The notes: generated by a model from the letters alone, not told the origin. Numbered from the stretch's first letter, positions 1-13,573 are shown. The stretch is DNA of 53,592 nucleotides from Ichthyophonus hoferi (GCA_002751075.1 NAOQ01000010.1:1-53592), one strand, 5' to 3'. A program made the numbers and translations.

Positions 1-690
1 TAGTTTATTAGTATATTGAATGCGATTAACACTCTGCGAGCCACTAACTATTCAAAATATTACCCAAATCCCTTTCATGCTTTTGTATTTGTTTTATTTA
101 TAAAATAAAAATTTGAACAGATACATTTTATTGGTTTACATTTGCTTGGCCATGTAGTACCAATAAACCAAAAAAGATCAGTTTAAAAAATGCATTGTAT
201 TGAGTATCATATACTTCTTTATTGAGCTACAAATTCATTTAGTTGATAATTCTGTTCTACAGAGGTATCTTCTTGACACGAGCCTAATCTAGCAATCGCA
301 TTCCTTTTTAGAAATCACAAATGCAGGTTATAATTAATGTAACCAATTGGATTAATTCATTAGCCTATCACAATTATACAAATTCAAATATTTACAGTTG
401 ATACATTATTAGCCAATACAACTACTATAAAAAAACACTAAGCCAATCATATTAAAAATGTATTGAATCCTGGACTGGTAAGTGGTTCTAGCCAATCTGA
501 GTACATCATTCCTATAGTATTATTGTATTACCATAGCCTTACCTAATATAGCATTGAAATATATTATTATATTTTATTGATTTTATTGGCAAGTCAACAG
601 CTATCAAAATAAGAAAAAACATTGCGTTTTATGTTATTTTATTTTTATTTTTATTTTTATTTCTATTTAGATATAAAGTGAGACTGTAAA
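1..690. promoter_or_regulatory. Upstream region of XRCC4 with CCAAT-box cluster
   Basis: No coding signal is seen here. The stretch holds eight CCAAT or ATTGG pentamers, starting near 130, 160, 343, 346, 413, 443, 492 and 585, several in the form AGCCAAT. It ends in a T-rich run directly before the XRCC4 start codon. CCAAT boxes bind NF-Y in eukaryotic promoters. Promoter function is inferred from position and motif density only. Confidence 0.4.
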
Positions 691-3600
691 ATGGATATTA
701 ACCACAGCCAGTTTACTGTTACACAACATGTGATGGTCGGTACTGCCTATATAGTGGTTACTGTATGGGACGATTCTAAGGTTGTTGTCTCTGTGTCAGA
801 TGTTGATAATTTGTGGAAGACTGAAGGTAGTGTACTTTTTAGTTGGTGTGGGTGTTCTGGAATATATATATTTATTGAAATAATTTTAACGTTAACAAAG
901 ATATATCGAGAGGCAAAGCATGTGTAAGTATTGGACGGAGTATTTTTTTGTAATAGAGAAAGGGAGTGTTTAGAAGGGTAAATAGATGAGAAAACCTACG
1001 TATATTACTACGGAATCTGTAAAAGTATGTTTGCATTACTAGTAATAAAGCATTGGCTATGAGGGAATAGAGATATAGATTGAAAGGATATAAGAATATA
1101 TATGGTTTGAATAGGATTTTGAAATAGAAATAAATAGGAAGATCGGGAAGTGAGCCTCTCTATTAACATGACTTTTTATATATAGGATACAACCCATCAA
1201 TTTAAAATAAATAAACAAAAGTATTTTGCACGTACTGTTGATTATCTTGTGATGCATTCAACTGTTTATAGGCATTTACTGAACTTTTCTACCTTTATTC
1301 TATCTAATTCATTATCTCTCCATATTATTGATTATTTATGTTAATTTTAATTTTTTAGTTTTTATGTGACACTGTTTCTTGGCGAACAGTTTATGATAGG
1401 GATCTTCAGACCATGAAGGATAGACTGGGCATGGATATTAGCATGGTATGCTACTCACTCTCCCTTTATAATATCTATGTCTTTTCTATATAGTTTGTTT
1501 CTTTTTTTCCACATATCTTATTATAAGCATGCAGCTTTTTCCCTTTCCTGGTGAACATTTTTTATCCTTTTTGTTGTTTTCTTTGAGGTTTTATTTTAGA
1601 TCTTAACTACAACTAGTATAGGAAATGAATTATAGCTTAGTTTTATCTTGTCTTCTATACATCTACATCTATAATTCTAAAATCATATATTCGTACAAAG
1701 CACTTTCCTGTCCAATCCAATTATTTAAATCTACCATATGCATTAATTAATATTATTAATAGTAGTAGTGTGAGATATGATATGTTCTAACACAAAAAAC
1801 ATAATATGAAACGTAAGTATAGAGTTATCACCTCTACAATGTATATATCTACACACTTCATAGTAACTTCTATATGATACATGCTTTATATATAATAACC
1901 TACAGGAAAAGTTTCGGGCACATGTTAAAGCCTGTCTGACAAAAAGGCCAGATGGAGCTCATTCACTTGGCTTCCTTCGAACTAGTAGTAGTACACTGGA
2001 GGTAATGTGTGTATGTAATTATGTCTAGATGTATGTTTGACTTATAAATGATTGCTTGTATGTTTTTATGCGAGTGTGGTAAGGATATGGAATATATTTC
2101 ATGAAGATATAAATACGGTACCATTGCACACTACAATGGGGTGTCATTGTGGTAATGAGGTGGATTTATGTACGGAGAAAGAGAGTAACAATAAGAATAG
2201 TGGGATCATAAATGCTCACACGTGTTGTTTGTTACAGCTACAGTTACAAGTCAGCGAGGAAATAGACATTACGGTAGGTAATGATATAAAATATATCATA
2301 GCAAGTGTAATCCAATCAATTTCCCTGTTTAATTATAACCAAGCATCCATACCTTGCATGCTTATTGCTATTCTTCTTCTATCTCTCTATCCATTTCAGA
2401 TACTTATTAGATACCAATATTTTTTCCTATCTTCAAGTATATACGGACCATTCTATATCAAACTTACTTAGTTACCATTCACCATAAACATACTTTCTCA
2501 TCGGAGTTTGTGCGTTCACATGTTTCTCAGTTTCATATCTATTTCATTTGAGTCATTTTCGTTCTTATACGTTAGTCATATTTAGCTATTACAGGCATAA
2601 CACTATCATTTACAGGTGATTCTGGGTGTTATTGGTATGGATATACAGCCACGTTCAACAGTTCAGAGATTTCTCTTTGATGTAATTAGCAAACTCCAAG
2701 AAAGGCATAACACTGACAACGTATGTATATGGAGGTACATAGAGGTTTGGTTTACTATTTGGACATACACATATATATACATACCTGCACATGCTGGATA
2801 ATCTTATACACATATAATACAGTAAGCATCATTGATTTGTGGTTTAAATTGTGTCTCTTATATATTAAGAGGTGAGACATCAAAGGCGAAAGACCATAAG
2901 AGCAGACAGTGTAGTAATATATAATATATAAAAGAAACAGACTGCAGTTGAAAGCTAAAAGGTTGTACTTATCCAACCCCCCATATATATATATATATAT
3001 AGGCACGACTGGGCCAGATAGCGACTGAGAATAAAAAATTACAAGCCAATTATGAAAAAGCATTAAATGATCTAGACAGTCACGTGACTAAGAGTACTTC
3101 AAGCCTAGAGGAGGCATATACCTGTGTAAGATCACCTTGCTTTTGGTTACACCATACTGGTTATTTTAATATTTTCTTTTACATCTCTGTTTGTTTTTGT
3201 TATGTGTTTGTATATTTTTATGCCATATACTACTTTATAGTATACTTGCTTCTGTACATAACTATCCAATAGTCGCATGACTAAACCTTGCAGTTCACTG
3301 ACCAACAACTCCCATTTGAACTTGTTTATTTATTTTTATTTTTGGAGCCCTGCTAACGTTTTTCTTTTCCTTGTATGTGTAATATATACACATATAAAAG
3401 TTTGATTTATTTACTATATGTAGGTGACGTATCTTAATTAGTATCAGTAAGATAACTTTAGAATACAAACAGAGAAAAATATTAACTGAATATGTGAATT
3501 TATTGTTATGTAGCACATGAAAGTGTGGAATCATGAACGTAAAGTGTGTACAGATATGTATATATTTGCGTATAGGCGTGATCTTATTTACCTACATATA

Positions 3601-6600
3601 TATACACGATTAAAAACATATATATATATATATATATATATGTTTGTTTTTGGTTTCACCCAACAGTGTTACTAAATCATAATTAGAATTTATATTGCAC
3701 ATCTAGTTTAAGGAACTAATCAACACTAAGAAGCGAAAGATTCGAGAACGTAAGTAGGTGTTTTTCAAACTATACTATATTATACTATATTGTACTATAC
3801 TATATACTATATTTAACCTCTAAAACAAGAATATTGTATGCTTTTGTTGATTTTCTTGTACTGATTGTTATCTCTTTTATGTTTAGTTTTATATTTTTTT
3901 ATTACTTTATATTATGGTTTGTCTAGTTATATAATTGTGGACATTACAGTCCACTTAGTTCTTAGAGTTCTTAGTGTTAAATACTTTAACCAGTAACAGT
4001 AAAATGACAGCATTATATTCACTTAGCGTAAGTATATATTTTTTATTTGCACACTTCCACCAATAAATGCATTTTATTATTATTTACGGCTTTCTAACCA
4101 TTCTAGCATCTAATTTACATGTTATCAAAACTTTAGTGTGAGTACGTTTGGGCCAGTAAATGAGCATATGTATATACATATCTTTTTAGTTAAGCATATA
4201 TAATATCCCTATATAGACACTAGCCCGTATAAACCTTTTTAGTTGATTACATAGTTTATTTACGTGATATTCATCCAATCATAATCTTATACTAATTTTT
4301 AACATTTGGCCTCTTGCAGTAGAAGCCCGACTATCTCTGGTTGCCTCATCACCCATCGATATTAAAGTTGGTTTTCTTTTAAATCCCTACCATGACCTGT
4401 TCCAATGTAACTATTGTATATATACCCTCTAACATTCATAGCTTCTTGAATATGCCTCCTCTTATATATGTAGTGAATATATTTGTGTTAGAATGACCAT
4501 TTCGTGCACCTGATCCTAGCCCCTTATATGGTTAATCGCAACCTTCCAGCCATTGTGTGTAATCCACTACTATGACGAAATGTGCTATTATTGATCTTGT
4601 TCTCATTGGGATGTATCTAGATTAATATTAATGAATTAATGAGTAATATTATTTACCCATTTTCAGACTGAGGATGTGCCAATTAGAAACAAGCCTAAAA
4701 GAGCACATACATCTTCCCCTCCCAATAGAGCTAGGTGAGTGACATATGTTATTCATTGAGATATATGTTTTTTAGGGGGGTGGTGTCTATGTATGGTTGG
4801 GGATAAAGGGAAAACCATTATGTCAGTAAGATAACAATCAACGGGGAGGGAAAAAGAGAGCAACAGTGTGTAGGCATTATAGACGGATTGTATTTTACCC
4901 AAAATATCTGAGAAATTATAAAGATATTATGAATATCTGTTAGAGATATATTTGATATTTTGTAAGGTATAGACCAAAATTAGTGAAAGAAAAGGTGTGA
5001 GTGTGGAGTCATGTAAGGGTTTTAGGATAGATATATAATATTAATCGGACTACGTAATTGGAGGCATACAATATAATTCTGGTGAATGGCTGAATGAGAT
5101 TAAATGTAAATAAACTTTGAGGATTACAATATATTTGTTGATCTCAGAACTAATATGCTAATTATATACCAGGAAACCGTCAAATGATAGCACGGAAGGA
5201 GAAGATAATGAAGAGAATAAACCCGATTTCTCTCCTACCCGTCACGGTAAATTTGTAGCCACCCAGTCTAGGCCTGTAGTAAGCTTACAGCCAGTGGTCA
5301 GTGAATTAGGCCCTCTTTCTTTACTAAGTAGTGACGATGACACTGCACTAGGTGTATATGCCATTGCCACTAAAATACCGTATGTATTACTACCTTCTAT
5401 TGGTGGGTTATCACGGTGTATGTATATAAGTAGATGTATACACAAATTATGCATAGGAATAAAGGGGTTCAATTGGTCGGTAATATACCATATCCAACTG
5501 GATTATGAATTTATGAAAGAGGTAGACCTAAATAAGGCAAGATTATTAGCGGCGTATGAAAGGGTTTCTGGTTATTTATATATCTTTGCAGTTAAAGGTT
5601 ATGTGCATACCATATTTACAACGTCTAATTGACATACTTGATTGGATATGGAGATAAGGTGTATGAGCAGGGTATAATAAAAACATTAAAAACATTGTCG
5701 GTGGAATGCAAAGAACTAGGCATGGGATACTGTTGGTTTTAAAGGGTCATATATATATATATATATATATCTATATAGATAATGAAGCAATCTACATTTT
5801 ATTTATTCTTAAACATTGGTACCCAAACATATCTTTCTATATATGTATGCGAATGCATTGAGGTATGCGTAATTTCATATATTCTGACAATGAAGTATTT
5901 TTCGGTATATTTTGGATATATTGACGTTCAAATTGGCTTTATATTATGAAATATGTAATGATTAGACTACACTAAAATGTTTTATATTTATATCATTACA
6001 GATCTAATAAGGAAAGCAACCAATCACAGGCATCTGAATCACCATCTACCAGGTAGGTATAGGACTATTGTACAGAATAGTACAACTGTAGCCAATGGTG
6101 TACCTACTTTTTATTGAATTTTTAAAAAAATGTGGTCAGATTGTACTTTATAAGGCTTTCCAATGGGCACCACGCACATTACTCTAGCCCATTCTCTATT
6201 GGGTAACCATACCCTTTAACACTGATATGCCATTGATTATCTATGCTATATATTAATATTATTCATTTTTATAATTGAAGGTAGAGATTGTACTAACGGG
6301 TCTATAATACAACATATATATATCTCTTACACTATAAATAAAATATATATTTAAATATAGAACATATTTGGTACACATTTTATGTAACTAGGATATAATG
6401 TACATGCCAGTTTGGTCCGGTGTCTATACATGGTGTATACCAGTGTATGCTTTATACGTAATTGTTATTTTCGACTTACAGCAATATATTCAATATCATA
6501 ATTCATATCATTTTTTCCAATACAATGTACTTAATGCCATTTAATAATTATATTCTCCAATTAGTTAATTATATGATACAGATATTCCTGAGCCTGGGTC

Positions 6601-7144
6601 AGTAAAAAACATCTGAAAACAGTCTATATACAATGAGCAGTATAAAAAATACTGGTTATATATTACATTGTCATAGGTCGGCTAATATAACCTCATACCT
6701 TTACTTTAGTTGCCATCGATCGTGATAAATTATTGATGTATATTTAAATGATTGATTTATTTGTACTTAAGCAATTGCAAGAAGGTTTCTTGCCCAATGG
6801 GAACATGATTTTTATATATAAGGCTAGGTTTCAGCGTTTACTTTAATGTTGTTGGACTTTTATTTATGTAGAAGTATATACATACTGGCACCTATACATA
6901 GATACACATACTCCCATACATACATACGTGCATACATACATATATACATACATGCTCTTTATATACATACTAACACGTACTTTATTATATATATTATATC
7001 ACATCTCTCTCTCCTCCCTATTCTTTCTCTAGTATACCAGCCTCTGTTACTGTGCGCTCTGATAACAGGCCAATCAAGCGACAGCGTATGCCAAGGAAAT
7101 CCAGCACCTCTGAATTAGAAACTCTATTGGATATCTTGGATTAG
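691..7144 (+). CDS. XRCC4: XRCC4, DNA ligase IV partner in non-homologous end joining
   Basis: Twelve exons join in phase: 691-826, 1390-1445, 1906-2001, 2238-2273, 2616-2720, 3003-3125, 3707-3749, 4320-4366, 4667-4734, 5173-5379, 6002-6052 and 7033-7144. They give about 359 residues, against about 335 in human XRCC4. The N-terminal head resembles XRCC4 around the block ending in MEKFRAHVKACL (human MEKGKYVGELRKALL). A long coiled coil follows. Its segment FKELINTKKRKIRE matches the human ligase IV-binding stalk (FILVLNEKKTKIRS). An acidic stretch with DSTEGED (Thr about 244) sits where human XRCC4 carries its CK2-phosphorylated FHA-binding motif. The C-terminus is a basic KRQRMPRK followed by LETLLDILD, like the human tail. 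XRCC4 scaffolds DNA ligase IV in the nucleus during double-strand break repair. The exon 1/2 junction was chosen by alignment; an alternative in-frame pair (831/1359) would add 12 residues. Confidence 0.87.
2973..3002 (+). promoter_or_regulatory. TA-repeat splice acceptor of XRCC4 exon 6
   Basis: The acceptor AG at 3001-3002 is preceded by an uninterrupted TA dinucleotide run after a short C run, instead of the usual pyrimidine tract. The downstream exon (3003-3125) encodes the start of the coiled coil and fits in phase, so the site is probably used. Confidence 0.5.
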
Positions 7145-8140
7145 TAAATATTATAATATTTTAAATAAATTATAAATGTAAATAAAATATAACTATATCT
7201 CGGATTTGTGTGATTACCAAGGTTACCTTCATTCCTTCGGTGTTATTCACCTCAAGGTTATGGTTTTTTTATTCGTTCCTTACAGATGGCAAGCTATGAA
7301 ACCATATAAAAACGCTACAGATAAATATAGTGGAAGAAAATAATGCAAAGTTCCTAATGTGATTTATATTTAGAGTATAAATAAATAGCTATTTTATAAA
7401 TATACCCAAACGTACACAACGCAAGAAAATACGTAACAAGCAGTGTGCAGGCAGTAGAAAAGATTTTCCTTCTGATGACGTAAACTATAAAACTTGATAG
7501 AAAAATATATACCTACCTCTTTATTTATTTACAGAAAAATATAACAACATATATCCGTGGCCATTCTACACTATAGATAACTATAAAGTCCTCGAGATAA
7601 ACCATATGGTAACTGTAACATGCAGGTGAATAAACTGATAAGTCCCAGCTCGCAGTATTAAAATTAATATTAAAATGTTGATATGTATATCAATATAAAC
7701 ACAAATCCTGGCTGTCTGTCTGTATTTATGTACTATTATTCGGGTATATATGTGTATGTTAGTTGGTGTATGTATGTATATCTTAACACTAACTTGCACT
7801 TAAAAGGCTATATAATAATATATAAATTTAACCGTTATCACGACACAATAGCTAACATATTGTAGTGGCCTAGCGCGCCGTATACTATCCAGTCATAATA
7901 CTCTATAAGGCATATTAATTATAACGCAGTAATCCTATTGGTTGAGTGACGCTAATGCGATGGATTACACGTATATTTAGCGGTTGGATGTAACATAATG
8001 TACGTTCGAGTTATCATGATAAATCATATATATATATATATATTATATTATCACTTTTAAAGTAAAACTACAATAGAAACTACAACCATTCCTGTATTAT
8101 CTTATATTATCTTTCTCTGTGCTTCCTTTGCACGTAAAAC
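7145..8140. other. Intergenic region between XRCC4 and the TAZ-Sir2 gene
   Basis: AATAAA-type polyadenylation signals lie within 50 bases after the XRCC4 stop (near 7163 and 7180). The rest is AT-rich without a convincing exon. A TA run lies near 8025-8045, about 100 bases before the next start codon. Confidence 0.45.
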
Positions 8141-9664
8141 ATGGCAGGATTGAACGATACAGAACCTCTTTCCTCTGCCTCTCCTACCTGTAATGGTGAT
8201 AATATAGGTCCGGCTGGCCAGCAAGATTTCACACAACGAGTACTTGCACTCGAGCATTTAACCGAGTGTAGCGACAGTAGTATATGTCGTGTACGCCACT
8301 GTTCTGCTGTGCGTGTGTTGAAATCCCATGTAGATAATGCGTCGGGTTATCATGGAAAGTGTACGCTCTGTAAAGCCTTTGGGAAACTCTGCTTAGGACA
8401 TGTTGTTAAGTGCAGGTGCGAATTGGAGGCAGGGTGATTGTCAAGGACGACTTATTATTTCTTTCTATTTCTTATATTATTCATGTCATTACCCTCCTCA
8501 TCTTTCTTATCCCATGTTCCCTCTATTCCTGTCTACTTCCACAGCCATCTCTATCTCTTTATTGATAATTTGCTATTTGCATTGACTTTATCGCCCTACC
8601 AAAAACCAATGGTTTTACTGCATATTATAATCCTCACCATGCTAGTTACCATAATAAGTCATAAATTGCATGTTTAAACGGTGTGTAAAGGTGCTAGGAT
8701 TAGTATAATGAAAGATATATAATTACACCAAGATAAGAAGAAATATAAAAGTATACTAATATATAATAAGCAGATACGATTTTTACCTTGAATGGCTGTA
8801 GTTAACGTTAAATTTAAAACTTCTACTATAGCAGACACGTTTATACACATGTATTAACTCACCTATGACGGGTTGTATATATGTCTATAGCTGTATGTAC
8901 ATACATACCCATACATACTAATATATTAATATATGCACATATCGATAAAATTATAATCATACTTGTATAGACTCATTCCAAACAATGTCCTTCCTATTCT
9001 ACCTATCTACCTATCTACCTGTACCTAAGTGTCATACTTCCATATTAGGGTAAATACACCTGATGAAAAAAAAGAAAATTTTAAAACTTACAATTAAAAC
9101 AAAGAAAAAAAATGTATATGACATTGACGCCACTTGCCAATCTCAAACAGCTGTACTACTGTGCATATTACTGTCTATATATCAATATACTCTTTTAATA
9201 TTGTCCAATATCCCCTTCTACGCCGACTTTGACCTTTCCTCTCCTTCTCTTCTATCACATCCTCTCACTGTTATTTATTCTTACCTATGTTACTTATCCT
9301 TACTTACAGCAAAAATAATTGTGATGTAGCCTACTGCAACCTGTTGAAGGTGCGTACTAGCATTAATACCAGTCTTGAACGCCCTACCCCCGAGGAGATT
9401 GAGGAATATGCGAGGGCATTTCAGGACAGTTGTAAAAAGGCTGCTGAGGTTATCCATAATGCTGATTTTCTATTGGTTGCTACGGGAGCAGGATGGTCGG
9501 CGGATAGTGGGCTTTCTACATACACAGATATAGCCAATATTCAGGCGTATGAGGTAGTGTGAGATATAGATTATGTTGTATTGTTGAGATTATTGAGTTT
9601 TATTTATATATCTAATAAGTAAATGCTAAAGTAATTTATATTTTCTATATATAATCTATATCCT

Positions 9665-9704
<40 letters not shown>

Positions 9705-12613
9705 CGCCAGTATAAATCAATTTCTGCCATATAAAGAGAAGTTCTTTGTATTACAAATCCGCAGTTTCTTTTGTCATTTTCATCTACTTTTCACATTTTT
9801 TATGCATGTATCTATGTGTATACTTATATTCCCTGTATAATGCATTCCTATACATTCATATCAATATATCTCTGACTACACTTCATTTTATGGCCTCTTG
9901 GCAATTCTTTTTGCTTAGTTAGATATTTTTTAATTTTTTTATATTCCATCTAAATATACCTTTTTTTTTCAATCCATTGCATATTTTATCATATACTGCT
10001 TATTCTATTTACTGATATTTTATTGAGCATATAAATATACTATTTGTTAACTTCACACAATCACACATAGGACATGGGTTTGACCTACCGAGATCTGTGC
10101 GTTCCTAAGTGGATAGAAAATGACCCGGCCATATTTTATGGGTTCTGGGGGTCATGTTTTAATGACTACCGTGAGACCGAACCGCATAAGGGATATTATA
10201 TTATAAAACGATGGAAAGACCACCAATTTTCAGATAGGAATTTATGGGGCTCAAAATTATTGGAAGAGGTATTGAAGGAGATTAGGGAACTGAAAGCAAC
10301 TAGTGAGCAATATGATAGTATAAATAGTAACAGTGAGGGAGAGGGAGAGGGAGAAGATGAGGGGAACAGTGAAGATAGGTCTGGGCCAGAAGGGACAACA
10401 GAGGAAGCATTGGATCAAGAGGTGGGTAGGATAGTGTTTGATTGATTATGGTGAGATGGTGATAATATATGCTATTACTGATTGGGTATGTATCATGGGC
10501 TGTGTGGTGGGAACACTAAAAAGGTGGCATATATAGGTCATACATGTAATATACCCATTTGATAAGCTAAGGTTATTTTATTTTCTATCTTTTTCTTTTT
10601 CTTTTTCTTTTTTGAATAAGAAATTTTTTTGAGCAATCATTATATATATATTTTTAAAATACATTCTGCAGGTATCTATTTATCCTACTCCCTTCATTCC
10701 CTTTGCATAGTAAATCTGTAGTATTCGTTTGCAAACCTCTGATGCTATCCTCACATTTTTTCTTGCTTTTTTATCTTTTAGACTAGACTATGTGGACTAG
10801 ACTATGTGTATGTACGTTTATACATATTTTTTAAATTACCTCCACATTCTACCTCTAATCTCACCACTATCATTTCTTTTACAGGTCCATCCATCTGTTT
10901 CCAGAGAAAAAAAACGACCCTTATTAGACCATGTCTCCATAGTAAGTTCACCAAATAAAAAGACTAAACTCGGAACCATGAGCGACAGTGCAGTCGAGAA
11001 TGATGAAAAATCAGTTGAAGATTCTCCTCCTGTAACCTCACCGCATGTCAAATCGCCACCTCCAACTAATGCATTTTACTGTCTAACCTCTAATGTTGAT
11101 GCCCATTTTGCTAAGGCAGGGTTTTTAGAATCAGAAATTCACGAAATTCACGGCAATACTGAGACGTGGCAGTGTGCCAATCACTGTACAGGGAGCACGT
11201 GGTCATTACCCGTGGGCCAACGGTTTCATATTAATAAAGACAATATGAGGTCAGAAGGGGCATCAGATATATTATTGGATGATGGTACCTTTGCAGATTG
11301 CAAATTTCCCAAGTAAGTGTTGTGTTATTCTATTGTATTCCTCTATGCATATGTTTTTGGTATACCAATATTATATATATATTTGTACCTATACTGTATT
11401 GTATTCTGTGTTATAGCATTGCACAGACTAATAGACTTGTTGATATTATTGAATTTCCCAAGTTCTTGGTACTATTGTTTTGTAAAACTTTATTATCTAT
11501 ATATAAATATATTCATTTACACTGTGGATATAGGTGGTTATAGGTCTGTTACCATCAGAATTTGTCTTTTAAAAATTGCATCCAATCCCTCTCTAGACAT
11601 TAGACAAGGTGAACATTTTCTTGTTTTTAAGAGAGGAATTCTGGTAATATATATATATATATATATGCTGAAGGTTTATATCATAGCAGGACTGAGAACT
11701 TGGGAATCATCTATAATTTCAACAATATATATAATATATATAATATATATAATAGCAGTATAGTAGTATAATATATATATATATACTCCAATGACCATGT
11801 TGTTCTCTGTGTTAATATCTTGCTTCTTCTTTTATTTGCCACTTAACTCTTTGGATACCCTAGATCATGTTGTCATAGGGAAAAAGATATATATATATAT
11901 ATATATGAGAGATGCCAAAGATAAATTTCCCTCTATAAGTAATTTGTCTTTAAATTTCTATCGTGCATTTAATTGTGAAACAGTACCGATAGTAGAAATA
12001 TGTTGAAAGTTCGATTAGATTATTCTCTTCCACACCTATTCCTTATTTATACTTTACGTTTTCCTAATATCATTACTTATGTTACTTTCACAGGTGTCCT
12101 CAATGTGGTGGTCTGGCACGGCCAGCAGTGTTATTTTTTGAAGACATTGATTTCATTGAAAATATAGACGGACTAGAACGATTTGAAGAATGGGAATCAG
12201 CTGTATTAATGCTTTGTCGGACGCGAAACCTGAAATTGGCAATTCTAGAAGTAGGATGTGGTAATAGGGTGCCATCAATTCGGCGAATCACTGAGCACCT
12301 TATTTCTAAATTAGGCAAAAATGCAAATCTGATTCGCATTAATCTGGATTATCCCAGGGTGCCTATGAAATTTGAAGACCAATCTATTTGCATCATGTCA
12401 AAGGGCCTTAATGCCTTAAACATAATTGACGATTTTTACAGTTCTATGGAACCTCGTCCTATACCCTCTACCCCTCCTACAGTTACTCCATTGTCACCAA
12501 CCTTGTCAGTATCTTCTGATGATGGATATGTGTGTGTTGACGATACAGATAGTGAGGAGGAGGCCGAAGGTTATTATGATCCTGAATGGGTGGGGCGAGA
12601 AAATAAGCGGTAA
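8141..12613 (+). CDS. TAZ zinc finger fused to Sir2-family NAD-dependent deacetylase
   Basis: Five exons join in phase: 8141-8415, 9310-9553, 10071-10421, 10885-11312 and 12094-12613 (605 residues). Residues 30-105 form a TAZ-type zinc finger. The third HCCC site is perfect (H87, C91, C96, C101). The first is present with one extra spacer residue (H39, C43, C49, C54). The second keeps H63, C74 and C77 but seems to lack one Cys. From about residue 120 a Sir2 domain follows: GAGWSADSG (151-159) for NAD binding, SNVDAHF (N360, D362), the catalytic His in EIHGN (H379), a structural zinc site from C387, C391, C434 and C437, and VGCGNRVPS near the C-terminal NAD loop. A region of roughly 90 residues, acidic and Ser/Pro-rich with basic clusters, interrupts the catalytic domain. 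TAZ domains bind transactivation peptides in p300/CBP; Sir2 enzymes remove acyl groups from lysine using NAD. A targeted nuclear deacylase is inferred. The C-terminal tail is acidic. Confidence 0.92.
10327..10364 (+). repeat. GAG/GGA purine microsatellite inside the Sir2 coding region
   Basis: A short purine repeat encodes alternating Glu and Gly in the acidic insert of the TAZ-Sir2 protein. It is in frame and lies in a segment predicted to be disordered. Confidence 0.6.
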
Positions 12614-13341
12614 TGAATCTATGTTGGAGAAAATCAGTATTTTTGGTATCCTGGAATATAAACTTATACCTGTTGGGCTATGAGAAAGCATATTTCAGAC
12701 GGATATAGTAGCAATCTATATGTATGCATAATAGTTGTACCTAGCATATTTTGGTTTTAGAACAGTTTTATATATAGTACTCAAAAACTCAAAAACTAAG
12801 AAGTATACTATTATGATGCTTTATGGCATATGGTTATCTTATATATAAACTGTATTTATAGAACTGTTATTATTTTGAAAATAGTATCAAGATTAAAATA
12901 TTACAAGGCTAATGAATAGACTTTGGTTCTTAATAAGCCAGTACGTTGTTGTGTAGGTCACCTTTATTAGTTGTGGTGGGGAGTCATATCTTTTTAAGTT
13001 TTATTGATAATCATCGATGGCATACTTACACGATAATACATAAATACATCCGCCTATTTTTGTGGGTACTAGGATTGGGAATATACAAGCGACAACACTT
13101 GAACGTTGAATTTTCTACATACTAGTATTTCAATTAAAATTTTGCATGCATATAAAAACAGTGTGGTCCGATTTAATCGATATCATTACTCTTATATATA
13201 CAAATGTGTTTATCTCCTGCCGACTCCAGGTGTCGTTCTTAATGCATGCATATCTTTGTATTATGAATGTGTCATTTAATATTGTCAAAACAGGGATGTT
13301 TAATGAGTTTGGGTATTTCTTTAGATAGCTTACTCGTTTAC

Positions 13342-13573
13342 TATTATTAGCAATTATTAATTACATATTGTAGCCTGGGAAAACATTTAGTGCTATCTAT
13401 TGGTTCAACATCCTAAGACAAGTCTTATCCATTGGTTTAATTATAAAAATATGTCTGATCATATCTGTACTCCATGTACGGAAATAGATACGTTAAAACG
13501 CTCTTTAATTTGGTATTCCCTCTCCTAAACGAATATGTTACACGAACGCTTCTGTCTTTACTTATTATTCTCA
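13342..13573 (+). repeat. Dispersed repeat family, copy A (internally shortened)
   Basis: The copy begins with ATTATTAGCAATTATTA, shared with copy C. It continues with the block ATGTCTGATCATATCTGTAC, then CTTTAATTTGGTATTCCCT, and ends near CTTACTTATTATTC. Compared with copies C and D it lacks part of the middle. Confidence 0.6.

Noticed and set aside
11298-12006. Several open frames between Sir2 exons 4 and 5
   Set aside because: They are intronic, of low complexity, and the exon join 11312/12094 is required by the CPQCGG zinc motif.
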